DNA from: Streptomyces avermitilis MA-4680 = NBRC 14893
GTDB taxonomy: Bacteria > Actinomycetota > Actinomycetes > Streptomycetales > Streptomycetaceae
NCBI RefSeq assembly: GCF_000009765.2
Contig: NC_003155.5
Location: 7,130,001 to 7,194,000, forward strand
Length of the DNA: 64,000 nt
Direction of reading: 5' to 3'
A program made the translations under genes and the position numbers. Positions 60,472 through 64,000 of this stretch are shown piece after piece. A model generated the notes under the pieces. The model was not told the origin of the DNA. It searched no databases and saw only the letters and a program-made list of their open reading frames with translations. How positions within the stretch are numbered: the first letter of the stretch is position 1; each line of letters begins with the position of its first letter.

Positions 60472-61448
60472 GGCGCCGCCCCGGTGCGGCGCCGGGCGGA
60501 CGCGGACGGCACCTCGTCGGCGCCGGTGCGCGAACTCCCGGTTGTCGCCGCCCCGTCGGCGCCGGCAGGTGAACCCCCGCGGGTTCCCACTCCGCGGGTC
60601 ATCGCCACCCCGGCCAGCACCACCGCCATCCCCGCGAGTACCCGGAGTCCGATGGTCTCGCCCAGGACGAGTGCGCCCAGCGCCACCGAGACCACGGGGA
60701 GCAGGTAGCCGACGGTGGCCGCGCTGGTGGGGCCCTCGTCGGCGATCAGGCGGTAGTTGAGGTAGAAGGTGACGCCCGTGCCGAACACACCCAGAACGGT
60801 GACGGCGAGCAGAGCTGTCGCGTCGGCGTGCACGGGGCCCGCGGCCGGCAGGGCCAGGGTGCTCCAGGCGGTGGCCATCAGAAGCTGCGCCGCCGAGACG
60901 GCCATCGGCGCACCCCGGCCGGTCAGCTTGCGGGCCATGTACGCGAAGGCGACCGCGTAACTCGCCGCCGCGCCGAGCAGGGCCAGGGCGCCCCAGCTCA
61001 TGAGGCCCGAGCGATGCCACGGGGCGAAGATCAGCAGCGTACCGGCGAAGCCGAGGACGAGGCCGGTCAGGCGGAGCGGGTGCAGCACACGGTCCGTGCC
61101 CAGGAGGACGCCGATCAGCAGGGACCACAGGGGAGTTGTGGCGTTCAGGACGCCCGCGACGCCCGAGTCGACCGTCTGCTCGCCGACGCTGAAGAGGGCG
61201 AAGGGGACGGCGTTGCAGAGGAGCGCCGCCACGGCGAGTCGGGCCCAGGTGGCGCGGTCCCTCGGGAGGCGCTGGGCGGAGCGCCGGGCCAGCGCCAGCA
61301 GGACCAGCGTGCCCAGGGCGCAGCGCGTGATCGTGATCTGGGCGGGGGAGAGGCCGTGGTTCAGGGCGAGTTTGATCCAGAGGAAGCCCGAGCCCCAGAG
61401 GAGGGCCAGGGTGCCCATACGGAGTGCGGTCGTGAGCTGCGGTGGCAT
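60459..61448 (-). CDS. EamA-family (DMT) transporter
   Basis: 329 residues, ten hydrophobic helices in two EamA repeats (LLWGSGFLWIKLALNHGLSP; TVGYLLPVVSVALGALVLGE with the conserved ExI motif). A hydrophilic C-terminal tail of about 45 residues (GTRGGSPAGADGAATTG onward) is unusual in length. Substrates of the family are amino acids, nucleosides or drugs. It is divergent from a LysR regulator with a 71-bp shared promoter region, so the LysR protein likely controls it. Confidence 0.92.
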   Translation of the reverse strand: MPPQLTTALRMGTLALLWGSGFLWIKLALNHGLSPAQITITRCALGTLVLLALARRSAQRLPRDRATWARLAVAALLCNAVPFALFSVGEQTVDSGVAGVLNATTPLWSLLIGVLLGTDRVLHPLRLTGLVLGFAGTLLIFAPWHRSGLMSWGALALLGAAASYAVAFAYMARKLTGRGAPMAVSAAQLLMATAWSTLALPAAGPVHADATALLAVTVLGVFGTGVTFYLNYRLIADEGPTSAATVGYLLPVVSVALGALVLGETIGLRVLAGMAVVLAGVAMTRGVGTRGGSPAGADGAATTGSSRTGADEVPSASARRRTGAAPHAP

Positions 61449-61493
61449 GTGTTCAGGGTTGGGGATGGCGTTCGTTAGGACAAGTGAAGAGTT

Positions 61494-61509
61494 TTATACG
61501 CTGCGTTAA
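61494..61509. promoter_or_regulatory. possible LysR-type operator in the EamA/LysR divergent promoter
   Basis: TTATACGCTGCGTTAA contains the symmetric core ACGC-T-GCGT flanked by TTA/TAA, in the 71-bp region between the two start codons and 11 bases before the LysR ATG. It matches the general T-N11-A idea only loosely. Confidence 0.4.
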
Positions 61510-61519
61510 GCTCTGCTGC

Positions 61520-62413
61520 ATGCTTGATGTGCGACGTATGCAGGTGCTGCGGGCCGTGGTGCTGAGCGGGTCGGTGACCGCGGCGGCCGCGGATCTCGGG
61601 TACACCCCGTCCGCGGTGAGCCAGTCGGTCGCGGCGCTGGAGAAGCAGACGGGGACGGAGTTGCTGGAGCGGACGGGGCGCGGGGTGCGGCCCACCGCGG
61701 CGGGGCTGTTGCTGACCGAGTACGCGGACGCGATCGGACGGCAGGTCGCCGAGGCCGAGACGGCGCTGGCCGATCTGCGGGCCGGGCGCACGGGGCGGCT
61801 CGCGGTGCGGTACTTCGCCACGGCGGGGGCGCCGCTGGTGGCGCCCGCGCTCGCCCGCATGCGGGCCGAACACCCGGGCGTACGGGTCGAGGTGAAGCTG
61901 ATCGACCCCGAGGACCCGTTGCCCGACGTGAAGGAGGGGCGGGCCGATCTGGCGCTGGTCGTGCGGTCCGGCGAGGCCGGGCATGAGGGGATACGACTGG
62001 TGCATCTGCTGGACGATCCGTACCGGGTGGTGCTGCCGGAGGGGCATCGGCTGGCGGACCGGGAGGTGGTCGAGCTGAGCGAGCTGGCCGAGGAGCCGTG
62101 GGTGGGGAGCGAGTGGCCGGGGCCGTGCCTGGACGCTCAGCTCGACGCGTGCGCCGCCGCGGGGTTCAGGCCCGGGTTCGTCGTGGAGAGCGGGGACTAC
62201 CTGACCGCGCAGGGGTTCGTGGCGGCGGGACTCGGCGTGAGCCTGATTCCCCGGCTGGGGCTGGGTGGCCGGCCCGCGGGGGTCGTGGTGCGGGAGGTCC
62301 GGGGCCCGGAGCCCGTACGGAGAATCTACGCGGCGGTACGGGAGACGGCACCCCCGCAGCCGGCCCTGCGGGGGCTGCTGGAGGCCCTGCGGGAGGCGGC
62401 GGGGGCTCACTGA
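61520..62413 (+). CDS. LysR-family transcriptional regulator
   Basis: 297 residues. N-terminal helix-turn-helix (MQVLRAVVLSGSVTAAAADL, then GYTPSAVSQSVAALEKQTGT) and a periplasmic-binding-like effector domain (RLAVRYFATAGAPLVAPALA; ADLALVVRSGEAG; ESGDYLTAQGFVAAGLGVSL). The ATG at 61520 gives the canonical LysR N-terminus; the longer frame from 61442 would cover the promoter. Divergent from the EamA exporter, the probable target. Confidence 0.93.
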   Translation: MLDVRRMQVLRAVVLSGSVTAAAADLGYTPSAVSQSVAALEKQTGTELLERTGRGVRPTAAGLLLTEYADAIGRQVAEAETALADLRAGRTGRLAVRYFATAGAPLVAPALARMRAEHPGVRVEVKLIDPEDPLPDVKEGRADLALVVRSGEAGHEGIRLVHLLDDPYRVVLPEGHRLADREVVELSELAEEPWVGSEWPGPCLDAQLDACAAAGFRPGFVVESGDYLTAQGFVAAGLGVSLIPRLGLGGRPAGVVVREVRGPEPVRRIYAAVRETAPPQPALRGLLEALREAAGAH

Positions 62414-62844
62414 GAGCCGGGCGGCGCGGTTGCCACGACTCCGGGGCGCGTGGATGGCGGTGCGGGGCGGGGCGGCTGGGGCCCGGGAGCTGCCGCGGCC
62501 GGGGGCCGAGTCGGTCCGCTCGCATCGGTTCCCGGCCCGCCCCGCGGGGCCCTCACCCGGACCGGGAAGCCTCAGCGCGGGGGAAGAGCAGCGTGGCGTC
62601 GGCGGAACGCGCGGTTGTCACGGACACGAGCGCCGAAACCGCTGTTGTATACGATCGGGGTCCCGCCGGGACGGCGCCTGGCCCCAGGACCACTCGGCGC
62701 TGCCGTACCCGCGTGTACCCGGCGACGGCGCTGCCCTGCTCGCCTGTACGCGGCACGCGGCACGCGGCACGCGGTGCGCCGCGGCTGTCCTCGCGTCCCC
62801 AGTCGGCGGAGCCCCCCGCCGTCACCCGGACCCGGCCGTCTCCC
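62414..62844. other. 431-base gap without a gene
   Basis: No supported ORF. Near 62752-62785 a short tandem repeat (GCGGCAC units, four times, then GCGGTGCGCCGCGG) occurs. It lies between the stop of the LysR gene and the stop of the convergent PAP2 gene; termination hairpins are likely but none is outstanding. Confidence 0.5.
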
Positions 62845-63714
62845 TCACGTCTCCGCCGGGAGCAGCGGAGCCCCCCGAGTCCCCGGGACCCAGCGCGGCA
62901 GCGCATACGGCAGGGTGCCGTACCAGAGGCGGGCCAGCAGGAAGCCGAAGGACAGGCAGAGCATGCCGCCCACCGCGTCCAGCCAGAAGTGGTTCGCGGT
63001 GGCGACGATGACCAGCAGCGTCCCCGCGGGGTACAGCAGGCCCAGGATCCGCGCCCACGGAGCCGACGCCAGCGCGAAGATCGTCAGGCCGCACCACAGC
63101 GACCAGCCGATGTGCATGGACGGCATCGCCGCGTACTGGTTCGACATGTGCTTCAGGTCGCCCGACGCCATCGAACCCCACGTCTGGTGGACCAGCACCG
63201 TGTCGACGAAGGCCGCGCCGTTCATCAGGCGGGGCGGCGCCAGGGGATAGAAGTAGTAGCCGACCAGGGCCACGGCGGTGGTGGCGAAGAGCGCGAGGCG
63301 CGCGGCCGCGTACCGGCCCGGATGACTGTGGTACAGCCACACCAGAACACCCAGCGTCACCACGAAGTGCAGCGTCGCGTAGTAGTAGTTCATGCCGACG
63401 ATCAGCCATGTCACCGAGTTGACCGCGTGATTGACCGAGTTCTCGACGGCGATCCCCAGATGATGCTCGACCCGCCACAGCAGGTCCGCATTGCTCAGCG
63501 CCTGCGCCCTCTGCTCCGGCACCGCGTTGCGAATCACCGAGTACGTCCAGTAACTCACCGCGATCAACAGGATCTCGAACCAGAACCGGGGCCGCCGAGG
63601 CGCACGCAGCCGGCGCAGGAACCTCTCCTCCGCGCGGTCTCTCGACTCTTCCGCGACGGGCTGTGGATCAGCTGGGTCCCGGCCATCCAGAGTCGTCACG
63701 GTCGTCTCACCCAT
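62845..63714 (-). CDS. PAP2-family membrane phosphatase (inositol phosphorylceramide synthase-like)
   Basis: 289 residues, about six membrane helices. The lipid phosphatase motifs are PSMHIGWSLW (middle motif with catalytic His) and ANHFWLDAVGG (last motif with His and Asp). The preceding GMNYYYATLHFVVTLGVLVW is typical of the PAP2_3/AUR1 branch. It acts on a lipid phosphate or headgroup transfer at the membrane surface. ATG 63714 used; GTG 63720 possible. N-terminal 45 residues are cytoplasmic and charged. No operon partners on its strand. Confidence 0.9.
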   Translation of the reverse strand: MGETTVTTLDGRDPADPQPVAEESRDRAEERFLRRLRAPRRPRFWFEILLIAVSYWTYSVIRNAVPEQRAQALSNADLLWRVEHHLGIAVENSVNHAVNSVTWLIVGMNYYYATLHFVVTLGVLVWLYHSHPGRYAAARLALFATTAVALVGYYFYPLAPPRLMNGAAFVDTVLVHQTWGSMASGDLKHMSNQYAAMPSMHIGWSLWCGLTIFALASAPWARILGLLYPAGTLLVIVATANHFWLDAVGGMLCLSFGFLLARLWYGTLPYALPRWVPGTRGAPLLPAET

Positions 63715-63823
63715 GGGCACAGAGTCTGCCAGAAAAGCGTTCCGGCACCGATCATCCCCTGGTCGGGTCCTGGCCGCATGTTCTACACCCTACGCACCGC
63801 TGGAGGGCCGTGAATGCTCCGCC

Positions 63824-64000
63824 TTACGGACGATTTCGGTCCCCAGGGGCCGATGCCGTCGAACCCCGCACCACCAGCTCCGGCATGAACACGAACTCGC
63901 TGTGGGGCGCGGGCGTCCCGCCGATCTCCTCCAGCAACGTACGCACCGCCGCCTGACCCATCGCCGGCACCGGCTTGCGGATCGTCGTCAGCGGCGGGTC
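63824..64000 (-). CDS. LacI-family transcriptional regulator, C-terminal end only
   Basis: The last 58 residues are visible before the right edge: DPPLTTIRKPVPAMGQAAV, RTLLEEIGGT and FVFMPELVVRGSTA with a short polar tail. This is the typical end of the sugar-binding domain of LacI/GalR repressors. The DNA-binding part lies beyond the window, so target and ligand cannot be judged. Confidence 0.85.
   Translation of the reverse strand, partial: DPPLTTIRKPVPAMGQAAVRTLLEEIGGTPAPHSEFVFMPELVVRGSTASAPGDRNRP

Noticed and set aside
62752..62790. GCGGCAC repeats as a possible CRISPR or REP element
   Set aside because: Units of seven bases without spacers; simple low-complexity repeat.

Overview
The window is chromosomal DNA of a Streptomyces-like actinomycete. 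Evidence for this is the very high GC with strong third-position bias, frequent GTG starts and ATGA/GTGA stop-start overlaps, an F420:NADP oxidoreductase, two large AfsR/SARP-type regulators, an NsrR with Asp8 and three cysteines, and the pairing of glnE with a non-adenylylated glutamine synthetase of the GlnA2 type. No rRNA, tRNA or CRISPR array was seen.

Layout. Positions 1-5400 hold the end of a Bcr/CflA exporter, a serine hydrolase coupled to it through a probable CTG start, an Rsm22-type ribosome assembly factor, a TetR regulator, a glycerophosphodiester phosphodiesterase and a prim-pol-like protein. Positions 5421-9931 hold a leftward lipoprotein gene and the elemental iron operon efeO-efeB-efeU behind an IdeR/DmdR-like iron box. 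A heme oxygenase at 11893 has a better iron box, so iron import and heme iron release look co-regulated. Positions 10277-18265 hold mixed housekeeping genes: a ParB-fold-like unknown, PhzF, methionine aminopeptidase, sialidase, npdG, an M50 protease and several small unknowns. Positions 18262-23750 form a module of a SARP regulator convergent with a DrrAB-like ABC exporter. Next come panB, an MFS/TetR pair with a long perfect palindrome, an EEP-family protein, another MFS exporter, NAD synthetase, a sedolisin, a DUF3105/DUF305 pair, nsrR and hmp with an NsrR operator, and glnA2.

From about 39746 to 53760 the window looks accessory: an integrase stub, a broken WXG-like gene with its lipoprotein partner, a TnpB-like transposase with a structured RNA-like 3' end, a second SARP/DrrAB module, a SnoaL-VOC fusion, a JAMM-like protein, orphan genes, empty stretches and two gene stubs fused by a deletion across a divergent promoter. 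From 53804 onward the order looks conserved again: TolB-like protein, MFS, phosphoesterase, glnE, EamA/LysR, PAP2 phosphatase and the end of a LacI-type regulator.

The main discovery candidate is the pair of SARP/DrrAB modules at 18262-23750 and 43320-48276. In each, a large SARP-NB-ARC-TPR regulator gene converges on a two-gene ABC exporter operon. Each exporter promoter carries direct repeats at 10-11 bp phasing, and the proximal repeat lies 22-23 bp from the drrA start codon. The repeat sequences differ between modules, which suggests two insulated regulator-exporter circuits with the same architecture.
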